A DNA stretch of 64,000 nucleotides from positions 16,989,260 through 17,053,259 of the forward strand of contig NC_079208.1 of NCBI RefSeq assembly GCF_026745355.1, given 5' to 3'. The translations under genes were made by a program, and so were the position numbers. The notes beneath the pieces are model-generated. The model was not told where the DNA came from and searched no databases. It saw only the letters and a list, made by a program, of their open reading frames with translations. This document shows, piece after piece, positions 1 through 10,101 of the stretch. This DNA comes from Beta vulgaris subsp. vulgaris. Taxonomy: Eukaryota; Streptophyta; Magnoliopsida; Caryophyllales; Amaranthaceae. Position 1 is the first letter of the stretch; every line of letters starts with the position of its first letter.

Positions 1-628
1 AAGGCAAAGGAAATATAATGTAACAACCTAGATTTTTAAGAGTGTTTTAATTATTATTATTATCCAAAATTATATACTTCCTCCGTTTTTTATTAGATGT
101 TACACTTTCCTAAAATTGCATGTTTGTAAATAGATGTTACACTTTTTTTTTCCTTATTTAGTAACTTTTGCCTAGTGAAATGTCCATCTTACCCTTACTA
201 ACTACCCATTTAAAAATTAAAACACTCTTAATCTACCCTATTAAATCCCTAACTAATCTAATCATATTTTAACCATTCCCACCAAAATTAAAACCCCCCA
301 ACTACCTTTCCATCTTCCCCATGATCATTTAAGACATTCAACCCCCCTCCCCCAACTGATTCATCCCCCCATTAAAGTTCTTCCCCAATTCCCCAACCCC
401 TCCAATTCCCTAACCCTAAAACTACGAACTTCTCTCTCTCCCTCAAAACTTCATCTTCTCTCTCTCCACTTTCATTTCTCCTCTTCTGATCTTCTCTTCC
501 TCTCTCTACTGGACTTCAGTTTCTTTCTCTAAATTTCTTCACTTCCTCTTCAAATCTCCCTTTTAAACTTTCAAATTCTCCATTCTTCTCTTGAAATCCT
601 CACTATTTTCTTTGTATTTCATCTTCAA

Positions 629-1465
629 GTGTTCAAAAACCCTAGATCTTCTTTCTTCTTTTCAGAAAAAAACCCTAAAAAAATGACGAAAAATTATGTG
701 CCTAATCTCCAACCCCTTGTTGACGCCTTATTCCAAATTGACGACGCTGATGAGTATGATTCCATTCGCGAGTTGATGCATGCATTTCAGTCTGGGTCTC
801 CTTGGCCAAGGAGGCTTTATGACAGTGGAGACGCAAAGCAGTTGCTTCGCCCTTTTGCCTTCAAGGCTTTGGGTGTGGTGGTTGATGAGTTTTATCTGGT
901 TACGGGGTTACCAAGGGAATTCCGTCCCTCTTCTTCTTCCAACCCTTAAAAAATGAGTCCCCAATTTCAGCAGATCTTGGACCCCAGACCAATTTCACAA
1001 AGGTTGAGGCCTAGATCGAGGGTTGAGGAAGAAGGGGATGGGAAAAAAGGTAAGGAAATTCTCCGTTCTACCCATGAGATCGTTTGCGCTTTAAGGGCTC
1101 TGTGTTTTTACACTGTTGGAAAAAATGGTAAAGTTCAAGAGGTGAAGGAGGATGAGAAGGAGAAGGGGAAGGAGAAGGAGAAGGAAATTGTGGGGTCTAA
1201 GAGGAAGGGGAAATGTCAGTGTGTGGGTTGCACTTCTACGGCCTTCAACGTCTATGGCGATGAAGGCACAATTTATGCAATGTATGTTGAGTCTGATGGG
1301 GGGTTCAAGGTCTTCGATGTGGTTGAAGAACTGCTGGATGATGAGGAGGCTGAGGATGGTGAGGGTGAGCTTGAAATTTCAATGAGTCCCTGCACAAGTT
1401 CAGAACTTGATCCTGATACTCATTGCTTCCTTATCAGGAGAAAGGAGAGTACTTTGACTCCCTGA
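629..1465 (+). pseudogene. Unrecognised ORF pair inside the mariner-like element, one in-frame stop
   Basis: Two open stretches, 629-949 and 953-1465, lie in the same frame and are separated by one TAA at 947-949. The likeliest start is the ATG at 683 after an A-rich leader (product MTKNYVPNLQ...), preceded by about 350 bp of CT-rich DNA resembling a plant 5' UTR. The first half has no recognisable domain. The second half has a Lys/Glu-rich segment, a CQCVGC cysteine cluster and an acidic C-terminal stretch. It is convergent with the transposase. It could be an accessory gene of this mariner family or a captured host fragment. I recognise no family and assign no function. Base composition is far less AT-rich than the flanks, which supports a coding origin. 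Confidence 0.5.
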
Positions 1466-1544
1466 GGTTCTATCATCCTAACTCTTTTAATTGCCTTCTG
1501 TTTTTCGTTGCCTTTTAATTTTTTTGAGTCCCTGAAATTCCTAT

Positions 1545-2350
1545 TAGTTTGCTGTTGGCTATTATTGGTTGCCTATGAATTTTTTAGTTGGCTGTTTTTG
1601 GTTGCCTATTAATTTTTTTTATGGGTCCTGTTTTTGGATGGGTTTTGTTTTTGGTTGGCTTCTGTATTTGGTTGGCTTGTGTATTTGGTTGCCTATGAAT
1701 TTATTGGGAAGCCTATGGTATTGTGATGTTGGTATGTGATTGGGTTCTGTTTTTGGTTGCCTATGAATTTGTTGGTTGGGTTTTGTTTTTGGTTGCCTAT
1801 GAAATCATTGCTTGGGTTCTGTTTATGGTTGCCTATGGGTTTTTTCTTGGCTATTATTGGTTGCCTTCTAATTTGTTGGTTGGGTTTTGTTTTTGGTTGC
1901 CTATGAAATTATTACTTGGGTTCTGTTTATGGTTGCCTATGGGTTTGTTGTTGGCTATTATTGGTTGCCTTCTAATTTGTTGGTTGGATTTTGTTTTTGG
2001 TTGCCTATGAAATTATTGCTTGGGTTCTGTTTATGGTTGTCTATGGGTTTGTTGTTGGCTAATATTGGTTGCCTATGAATATTTTGGTTGGCTGTTTTTG
2101 GTTGCCTATGAATCTGTTGGTTGGCTTCTGTTTTTGGTTGGGTTCTGTTTTTGGTTGGCTTGTGTATTTGGTTGCCTATGAATATTTTGGTTGGCTGTTT
2201 TTGGTTGCCTTGTGTATTTGGTTGCCTTGTTTTTTTGGGAAGCCTATGGGTGTTGGTTTGGATTGGAGGTTTGAGGATGAACAAATGGCTAATGATGTAC
2301 TTCTGTTTTTGGTTGGCTTGTGTTTTTTGGTTGCCTTCTGTTTTTGGGTG
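1545..2350 (+). repeat. Minisatellite of ggttgcctatgaat-type units with 104-bp higher-order period
   Basis: Short units built on tttttggttgcctatgaa and gttggttgggttctg alternate across about 800 bp. In the middle a longer period is clear: gttggttggg/gttggttgga starts at 1771, 1875 and 1979, exactly 104 bp apart, with few changes between the copies. The hydrophobic ORFs read through it (repeats of WLPMNLLVGFCF) are by-products of the repeat. Confidence 0.85.
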
Positions 2351-2747
2351 CTGAGTTAAGTAAAGTCCCCCACTGTTTACACAATGAGTCCCTCTTGCTT
2401 CCCCCCTTGAGTCCCAAAATTATTTAAAAAAGTAAAATTCAAATGATGAAGGGACTCATACATTGGGCTTGAAGAGCAGTAGATGATTTGCTCCTTATTG
2501 GTGTTAAACCAATAGGTTGAGGTTTTAAATCATCCATTGCTTCCTCAATGAGCCATTGAATTAACCCTGATGGATTTTAAAAACACACATCTTACTTTAA
2601 ACTTGTTGACATGCAAAAGAATAAAAATAACCATAAATGCTTAACTTCATTAAATGCTTGCATCACTACTTATACAAACCAGTCCTTCAACATGTACAAA
2701 ATAGTCTAATAAGTAAACAAGAACCCCCCAAAAACTTCCTGGTTTGC

Positions 2748-4519
2748 TTAGAAGTGTTGCTTCATCTTGTCCATAATCTTTAACAAAAAGTCTTGTAAAT
2801 AGTATACCTGTGTATTTGTGCAAGTAGATCCTTCATCTTCTTCTATACTAGATATATACCAAAAAGTTGCTCCCCATTCTTTTCCTTCATACACAGTGTA
2901 GTTATGTTCAAAAATAAGTTGCCACATCTTCTGGCCATTCTACTCTTGATGTGCATCTAAGTAGTCAAATGTTTCTCCTACATTCACAAACCTCTCATTC
3001 AAGTAAGTAACTGCCTCATCTATCAATGCTTGGTCCACTTCCACATTTTCTGGAAGTAATCCCAGTCTCTCTAACTTTCTTTTTGCATGGTGTGGATTCT
3101 TGAAATTGTTCCCCCCTTTGCACTTTAGTATTTCTACCATAACATATTGTAATTGCAACCAAGTGTACTTCAAAACTTCTGGGTCAAAGAAATCATAACA
3201 GTCCTGCACTCTTAAAATCAGTTCATCTAGATTCTTAGGAAATGATTGATATTGTAGTGCTTGAATTGCTCTAAAAAACCCCAAGTCTAGCACATTTAAG
3301 TCAGGGGACTGAGGTGGCTGATTGATGAGTTGGATATTGAATCCATTCTGAGTTGCTGCTGCTATAAATTCTGGGTCTGATGCATGAATGTGAGGTCTAG
3401 CATTGTCTTGTTGTATGTAGATTTCTTTGGACACACCTTCTGGCCAATTCCTCATTATGGCAGGTATGATAGTGTTAACTATCATGTTCCCTCATAACTG
3501 GTAGTGTAACACTTTCAATTGCCTTTGTCAACATAGTACCTGCCCTTCTGTTTTTTGTTAATACTTAGCTCTTGCATACTCAACAAAAGGGTAGATACCA
3601 AATTTCCCATCATGTATCATCCTTCCCTCACTGTCCTTAATAGGTCTAGATGTGGCACACATGAACATGGCTTTTATCTTAAATCTCTTGGACTGACAGC
3701 AACTATAAGGGTCATCTTCAGCAGGAAGTAAGTAAAACCTCCTCATGTCTGGACTTAAATAAAACCACTTCTCATCTATGTGAACAACATTTTGCATGTC
3801 AACAAATTTTGGTGGTTGTGTCCTTGTTGCTGGTAATATGTGTTGTAACACCCACTTCATTCTTTGAATCTTATGATCTTTTGTCAGTTTTGGGTGGGTG
3901 CTGCTAGTGTGACTTCTCAACTTGCCTCGTTTCAGTAGACTGTAAATAGTGGAGGGGGGATTTTAAGATATCCAGCAAATGCCCTTATACTTGTCCTCAG
4001 ATTAAGTGGGACTGACTGAAGCCATTTGTCATCATATACTTTAAGCTTCCTACCACATCTTCCTGCTTTTTTGTTTCTCACATCTATGGCATGCTCAACT
4101 TCTCTCTGTTTTTTTTGCATCTTTCCATATCCTATCTAATGTCATCCTACTTGTTCCATGCTTTCTTGCTATTTCTGTTTTTAAATCCCATGGAAATTTA
4201 CCATTTATTTCAGAGGTAAGTAGGTCATCAACCAACATTCTTCTTTTTGTTAAAGTTAAATGTGGTTTTTGGGTTGATGAACTTACATCGGTTTCTATTT
4301 CTGTGTTTTGTTGTTGTGGGTTACCCTGCTGATTTGGTTGGTCTGCTTGAATGCCATCTGCTGCTGCTGTACCTCCATCATCATCATCTCTCTGTGTCAT
4401 CATCACTGTTGTAATGTGTCCACATCTCATGCATCAGCAACTCATCCTCCATGCCTTCTATTTCCAGCAACTGTTGAAGGCCAAACATACCTGCCCCTCC
4501 CTCATCTGCTGACCCCATG
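2748..4519 (-). pseudogene. Mariner-like transposase, DD39D, frameshifted
   Basis: Cut-and-paste transposase acting on the terminal repeats of its own element. N-terminal DNA-binding segment: 4430-3932 (TSEINGKFPWDLKTEIARK, helix-turn-helix type). Catalytic triad: first Asp in VVHIDEKW (3920-3558 stretch), second in QQDNARPH, third in NVLDLGFF. I count 39 residues between the last two, the plant signature. The frame is broken near the GATGATGAT run at ~4400, near the T-run at ~4110, near the C/G-run at ~3955, and twice in 3484-3565. A TAG at 2940-2942 ends the last long stretch, but the same frame stays open for 63 more codons to a TAA at 2748-2750. The true start is probably the ATG at 4517-4519, upstream of the longest ORF. 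Confidence 0.9.
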
Positions 4520-6784
4520 TGATTAAGCTGAAGAAGATTTTTTGAAGACTGAAGTTTGAAGTTTTTTGTGGGAAACTTCAGTTCTTAATTAAGTAGGAAT
4601 TTTTTTTGTAATTGTTCCTATGCAATGTGTGTGCAGTGATTTGTGGGAACAATCTGATTTTTGTAAAAAAAACTAAACCATGGTGCTAAACAATATTTTC
4701 TCTCTCCTCATTTTGGGAAATAAGCCCCCATTTAATGTTGGGGGTTTATATAGAGGATAGAGTTTGGAAAATGTAGGATTAAACAATGTTTGAAATGCTT
4801 AATTTAAATTTTTTGCAAATTTTCAACTTTATGAAAATTTTGTAGGGAATTGCATTTGCTGCTAAAAATTTGGCTCCCCAACTTCCTCTCTCATCGGCGG
4901 AAAAAAAAAATTGGAGGGAACCAAGTAGTGGTCCCTCTTTTCTCTCTCCTCCCTTTCCTTAAACCCCCCATGTGCAATGGTCCCCACACCTTTAATCCCC
5001 TACACTTATTCTCTCCTAATCACTCCTCCAATTTTTGCCTAGAAAACCACAATTTTTGAAAGTGTAACATCTAAAAAAAAAAACGGAGGAAGTATATTAG
5101 ATCTTCTTATCATATTTAAGTTGGAATACGAAGTTTATATTTATTATCTAGTAGTTTATCATTGTTGATATTATATGTTAATTAAACAATACCTTAGATG
5201 CGTTTAATCTACTAGTATATTTCAGAAAACGAGTTTGAATAACTTGGAGTTTAATAGGATAACATCGTTACATGTTAGTATATTATATTTGTAAACATTT
5301 ACAAAATTAAATTAGTAAGTTGTGTGGGAGACATTTGGATTGTGATAGTAAAATGCAAGATCCAAAAACCCCCATGTTAGTTAATTGAAAAACCCCAAAG
5401 CACCAAGGCCTTCATATTTCTCCCTCGGGTTTCATTTTCCCCCAAAACCCCAAACCCTCATCACTCTTCCTGTCTCTCCCTCTTTGAATCTTTCTCGCCA
5501 GTGCTGCGCTTTCATGGTCTTCAGTTGGCCGAGATTCGTTCGCCGCCTTCCCGTCGCAAGCTACTGATGACCCAATCTTCTCCCTCCTCTATTCTTGTGG
5601 TCGCGGTTAATTTCGCGAATTGACGGTGATGTTGTCGTGTGTGGTGTTGTCGCCTTCACTGACGTGCGGTGTTGTTGCCGCCACTGTGTGCGGTGTTGCC
5701 GCTCTATCGAGATTCATCATGAGATGCCACACTCTTCCTCTCCTTTCTCCCTAGATTTATATGACATTGCTTAGGTTTTTAGAATTTTTGATTGTTCACA
5801 TGTGAAATGAATTGAACTACAAAAACCTATTTCGTTAGTTATATTTTAGATGTGAGTTGAATTAATTTGTATATTGTGATTTAATATTACAAGTTCTGGG
5901 AACTCAACTCTTTATGATATGAGAATTGGCTTTGAATTATGGTCAATTTATTGAGTTATTGGACAAATTATTAGAACTAATAGATACTTGTATACTTTAT
6001 TGAGTTGCATTTTAAATTTTAAGATAGAAATGTTGGACTAACTTATCATTAAAACTAGTATGCATAGTAATTCTCGTGACTTGATTGTACAATGTAGACC
6101 TTGGAAATGATAAATCTTTCAATATATACCATGCGGAATTTTAGTTAGAACTTAAGATTATGGAGTCATGAACTATTTTGATCCTTAACCAGCCTTAATG
6201 AGATGTTGAGTTACTCGTTGAAAGTTATTATTGAATTTGTTAAAGAGTTACTATGGAGAGATGTGTTTTGTGAGATTTAGAGTATGTAAATTATATTATT
6301 AAAATTTACAAGTTTATGAGTTTGTTATATTCCGTTTTATGAATCATGATATTATTTGGGTACATTGACTTACTTGAAGTATATGTTTATTATAGTTGTA
6401 AATCAGCTTGATTTCTAACTGTTGGAAATGGATATGGAATCACATGAAATTGACTTGGACTCAAACTCATAGTTTAATTGTAATGGAATTACATGAATGA
6501 TTGATTTTTTTTTTTTTTTTATCATTGACACCTTGAAAATATGGATGGGACTAGATTGAATTGAGACCCAAAGAGGTTAGTTGTGTTGATCATTATGAAA
6601 GAAAGATTGTACCCTTGTTCTTCTTGATTTCTTAAAAGATATTAATCGTGGAAAATGAAAGATTACATGGACTAACTATTGGAAATATAGATGTTTTATT
6701 ATATTATCTTTGCCCGAATTGGGAAGATATTTGATTGATTGATATTCGCGTATGTGGCAAGATACTAAACTGTCATCTTCTCTA

Positions 6785-6975
6785 GCGTGGTCGGCCGGGG
6801 CTCCCGGATCACATAAAAGCTTGAGTTGAGGGGTGTGCACACTATAGGTTATTGGCCATTGATATTATTGATAGAACGGCCGGGCTCTCGGGTTTACATT
6901 ATCATAGACCAGGCGGGACTCCCGGGTTTATCATCTGCTATTTAGTGGGTCGGCCGCAGCTGTCGGATCCACTCT
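6785..6975 (+). repeat. Degenerate GC-rich repeat module in the gypsy LTR
   Basis: Four spaced variants of the form ggCCGGgctCCCGGatc occur at about 6789, 6876, 6910 and 6952, each partly self-complementary, in an otherwise AT-rich LTR. They sit in the distal half of the LTR, as does the GGCGGTATGGTCC module of the gypsy LTR at 27465-27735. Confidence 0.6.
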
Positions 6976-7995
6976 GACTTTATCTTTGGACTATTTGATA
7001 ACTCTTGTTTAATGGAATGATCTTTGGACTTGATAATAATTGATATTTACTTCACGTCTTGTATTTGATTATCAAAGATGAATTACTCATGAGTATGGAC
7101 TCAATAAATCGTTATTAATATCTTAAGATACTCAAACGTTGTGACCTTCGTAACTTGTCTCTTGATTACTTGTGATTTCAGTGATGAAACCTTTGGTAGT
7201 TCTATTTGACTTTATTCTGGTCTACATGGTTTACATGGTTCTTTTACTTATCATGATCATGTAACTTTTTTTTGTAAGTTTAGGATTATGAACATTGAGT
7301 ATAATTAGTGTAGCTTCAAGATACTAATCCTTTAGCTTTGAATGGATATAGATTGACATAGAAAGTTTATAAAGGGAAAACTTCAGATAAGAATATAATG
7401 AGAATTTGAGTTATACTTTTATCTTTTGAAGTATATATTTTGATGTTTTCTTGTTTGCTTAAGGTGGAGTGTTGGTACTCAGCTTTTGCTAACGTTTGTT
7501 GTATTTGTTTTTGTTCGTGGTTGTTCCTTCCCTTGTGGGGTTGAACCTGTGATGACTCATATACTTTGTATAATGGTGAGCAGTTGATACTAGAGCAGGT
7601 TTCTTGTTGGATTCGCGAGGTTTAAGGTGAGGATCGAAATTCATAAAGGAACTTTATATCCGAAGACTTTCAAATGTAAATTATACTTGGGTTTAAATAT
7701 GTATTGATTATGTGATTCTTGTTAAGGTTTCGATTAAGATTTCTTAGATTAATTTGTAATATTGATTAGTTTCATTGGATTTGATTCCCTCTTGAGGTTG
7801 TTTCCGTCAACGCGTCGACAGTTTAGGTTTTGAGATTGAGAATATTATATTTTATTGAGTTTGTAAACAGGTTTAAATTATTTCCCATTTTTGGGTTGTC
7901 CAATTTTAAGAGAAAACGCTGTCGAAATTTCGAATCAAATTAGGAGACTATTTTATTAAGGTTTATATTAATTGAAGTTGAGGATCGGGCGTTAG

Positions 7996-8555
7996 AAAGA
8001 AAGATTGGGTCATCAGTAGCTTGCGGTGGGGAGGCGGCGAACGAATCTCGGCCAGCTGAAGGCCATGAAAGCGCGACACTGGCGAGAAAGATTCAAAGAG
8101 GGAGAGACAGGAAGAGTGATGAGGGTTTGAGATTTTGGGGGAAAATGAAACCCGAGGGAGAAAGATGAAGGCCTTGGTGCTTTGGGGTTTTTCAATTAAC
8201 TGGCATGGGGGGTTTTTGGATCTTGCCTTTTACTTTCTATCACAATCCAAATGTCTCCCGCACAACTTACTAATTTAATTTTATAAATGTTTGCAAATAT
8301 AATGTACTAACATGTAACGATATTATCCTATTGAACTCCAAGTTATTCAAACTCGTTTTCAGAATTATACTAGTAGATTAAACGCGTCTAAGGTATTGTT
8401 TAATTAATTTATAATATCAATAATAATAAATTATAAGAATAACGTTAATAAATATAAACTTCATATTCCAACTTAAATATGATAAGAAGATCTAATATAT
8501 ATAATTTTGAATAATAATGATAATTAAAACACTCTTAAAAATCTGGATTGTTACA
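7996..8555 (-). repeat. Gypsy LTR fragment, minus orientation (first ~560 bp)
   Basis: This is the reverse complement of 19-76 plus 5093-5579, with substitutions and small indels. In its own orientation it begins TGTAACAATCC at 8555 and stops at about 7996, where it meets the end of the plus-strand LTR. It lacks the mariner element, so it serves as the empty site. Confidence 0.9.
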
Positions 8556-9023
8556 CTCTACCACCCTTATAAGAAGTTTCATCCTCGAAACTTGGAAATA
8601 ATTATTTATAAACAACAATAAGTAAAACAATTAAGAAACCATCCTAAATTAAGAAACAATTAAGAGACACTTCATACTCATGTGTCAAATTCATTTTAAT
8701 AAAATAGACATCTCAAACTTTTAGGACATTAAGCATCCAACCTCCATTTTGCCATCATCTTTTGTATCTCTACTTCAATTTGACTCACCAAATGGAGGAG
8801 CAAACAAGACAAAAGGGGCAAACTTGTGGGCAATGAATTCTGATAATCTCATTTGAAGCAAAACTTGTTTTAATATTTTTTTTAAAACTGTTCAAATCAT
8901 AAAAAGTCCACAAAGTTCATACTTCAATCCAGCAATTAAAATCATACACAATTACAACATACAACATAAAATACAACATAATTTGAGCTGTAACAATTAT
9001 AGAAACATATAAAACATTACATA
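8556..9023 (-). repeat. Gypsy internal 3' end and unclassified AT-rich sequence
   Basis: The first ~40 bp are the complement of caagtttcgaggatgaaac followed by a purine-rich tract, the usual sequence just before a gypsy 3' LTR. This identifies 7996-8555 as a 3' LTR of a minus-strand element. No coding remnant is seen in the remaining ~420 bp before the copia gag begins at about 9024. Confidence 0.6.
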
Positions 9024-9025
9024 TA

Positions 9026-9313
9026 ATGGAGTACATCATGGAAATGTCTCATATTGTTTCAAGGCTTAAGGTCCTAAAGATCGAGATATCGGAAGATATT
9101 CTCGTGCATTTGGTCTTGAACTCTCTTCCAAACGAAACTTTTGAATCATTTAAGGTCTGTTACAACTGCCAAAAGGAGAAGTGGTCCCTTAACGAGCTTA
9201 TTTCATTTTGTGTTCATGAGGAAGAGAGGTTGAAACAAAACAAGACTGGAAGTGCTCACTTGGCAAGCACCTCTAAAGAAAAGGGTAAAAAGAGGAAAAA
9301 TGGTGCTTATAAG
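9026..9313 (+). pseudogene. Copia gag fragment (outer element)
   Basis: The product reads MEYIMEMSHIVSRLKVLKIE, then LVHLVLNSLPNETFESFKVC and a Lys-rich tail, typical of the central copia Gag (UBN2/DUF4219 type) that packages element RNA. It starts well inside a normal gag, so the N-terminal half is lost. The frame runs into the inner copia LTR at 9314; its continuation is at 16692. Confidence 0.85.
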
Positions 9314-9952
9314 TGTTGGAATCAAGGCTTGAAAAGCCTTGTTATCTTCTGTTGTTAAATGTCCCACATTGCTTGTGGGAGGAAATACTTCCTTGCTTTA
9401 TATATTCCCCCCCTCCTTCCTCTTATTGAGTTGGTACTTGAGATGTTATGTGGTTGGATGTCATGCTTGGGTTTGGGCTTGCTATGACAAGCGCGTGCGC
9501 CGCCCGCCCGGACGCCTTGGGCCTTGGGGAATAAACTTAACTTAACTAACTTTTTGGACACAAGCTCGCTGGGCGCGTGTGTGACTGATGAAGATTTGTA
9601 ATGTTTTGAGTGTTAGGGTATTAATGGCAATCCCGTGATATCCTCCCCTTTTACTGCCTTCCATTTTTTGCCTGATTTCTTTTTATAAAATCAGGGCCTT
9701 CTGATCAGTCCAATACACACAAAAATATTCTCTTCCTTCTCTTCTATCTCTTTTCCTGGGTTTGTGTTATTCTCCAAAGTCTATACTGCTAGTGGTGGCA
9801 GTTTAGGCTGCTGTGTTAACCTTGGGGAGCTTTCCGATCAGATCGGTTACCACCATTGTTGGGCCGCAATTGCTTTCAAGTCAGTGGTCTACTACCACGG
9901 CATAACCTTGAAATCATTGTCCCTCTGCCATTGCGATTGTCAGTTTCTAACA
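9314..9952 (+). repeat. 5' LTR of inner copia, 639 bp
   Basis: Begins TGTTGGAATC and ends TTTCTAACA. It carries about 290 bp (roughly 9530-9850) absent from the 3' LTR, including a CT-rich stretch and the distal part of the transcribed region. The sequence immediately downstream (atttggaagc) matches the usual Met-tRNA primer site poorly. Confidence 0.9.
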
Positions 9953-10101
9953 ATTTGGAAGCAATTAAATAATTCGCAATGGCTGATAGTTCAACCAAAT
10001 CCATGGCTCACCTTTCCAAACTTGAGTCTCTTGATAGAAATAATTACAAACGTTGGGCTCAGAAATTGCTCATGTTTTATGAACAATTGGACATTGACTA
10101 T

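Larger units (their letters stand above)
77..5092 (-). mobile_element. Plant mariner-like element (Tc1/mariner, DD39D), 5016 bp
   Basis: Terminal inverted repeats begin CTTCCTCCGTTTTTTATTAG at 77 and return as the complement up to 5092. Both ends are flanked by TA (75-76 and 5093-5094). The transposase lies on the minus strand at 2748-4519. The sister LTR at 8461-8520 carries the uninterrupted target, and removing the element plus one TA restores that sequence exactly, so both boundaries are firm. A second ORF on the plus strand (668-1465) and a minisatellite (1545-2350) fill the other half. The transposase has several frameshifts, so the copy looks non-autonomous. Confidence 0.95.
19..7995 (+). 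repeat. Ty3-gypsy LTR, + orientation, split by a mariner-like element
   Basis: The LTR starts TGTAACAACC at 19 and reads through the mariner insertion to about 7995, ending near gatcgggcgttag, roughly 2.96 kb without the insertion. Assignment to gypsy rests on the TGTAACA start and on the minus-strand sister copy (7996-8555). That copy is preceded, in its own orientation, by the tttcgaggatgaaac / purine-rich signature found before gypsy 3' LTRs; the same signature stands at 25718-25754. The short proteins read at 5385-5567 and 8013-8195 are the same LTR sequence on opposite strands, not genes. The right terminal CA and a primer binding site are absent, because the LTR runs straight into the inverted copy. 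Nothing else with coding potential is seen in 5580-7990. Confidence 0.75.

Noticed and set aside
1723..2359. Hydrophobic ORFs with WLPMNLLVGFCF repeats, a possible membrane protein
   Set aside because: They are read-through of the minisatellite in several frames and on both strands; no start context or domain.
4308..4526. Plus-strand ORF with cysteine-rich segment
   Set aside because: Antisense of the N-terminal part of the mariner transposase.
5385..5567. 60-residue ORF conserved at 8013-8195
   Set aside because: Conservation reflects LTR duplication on opposite strands, not protein selection; the start lies in LTR sequence and no homologue is recognisable.
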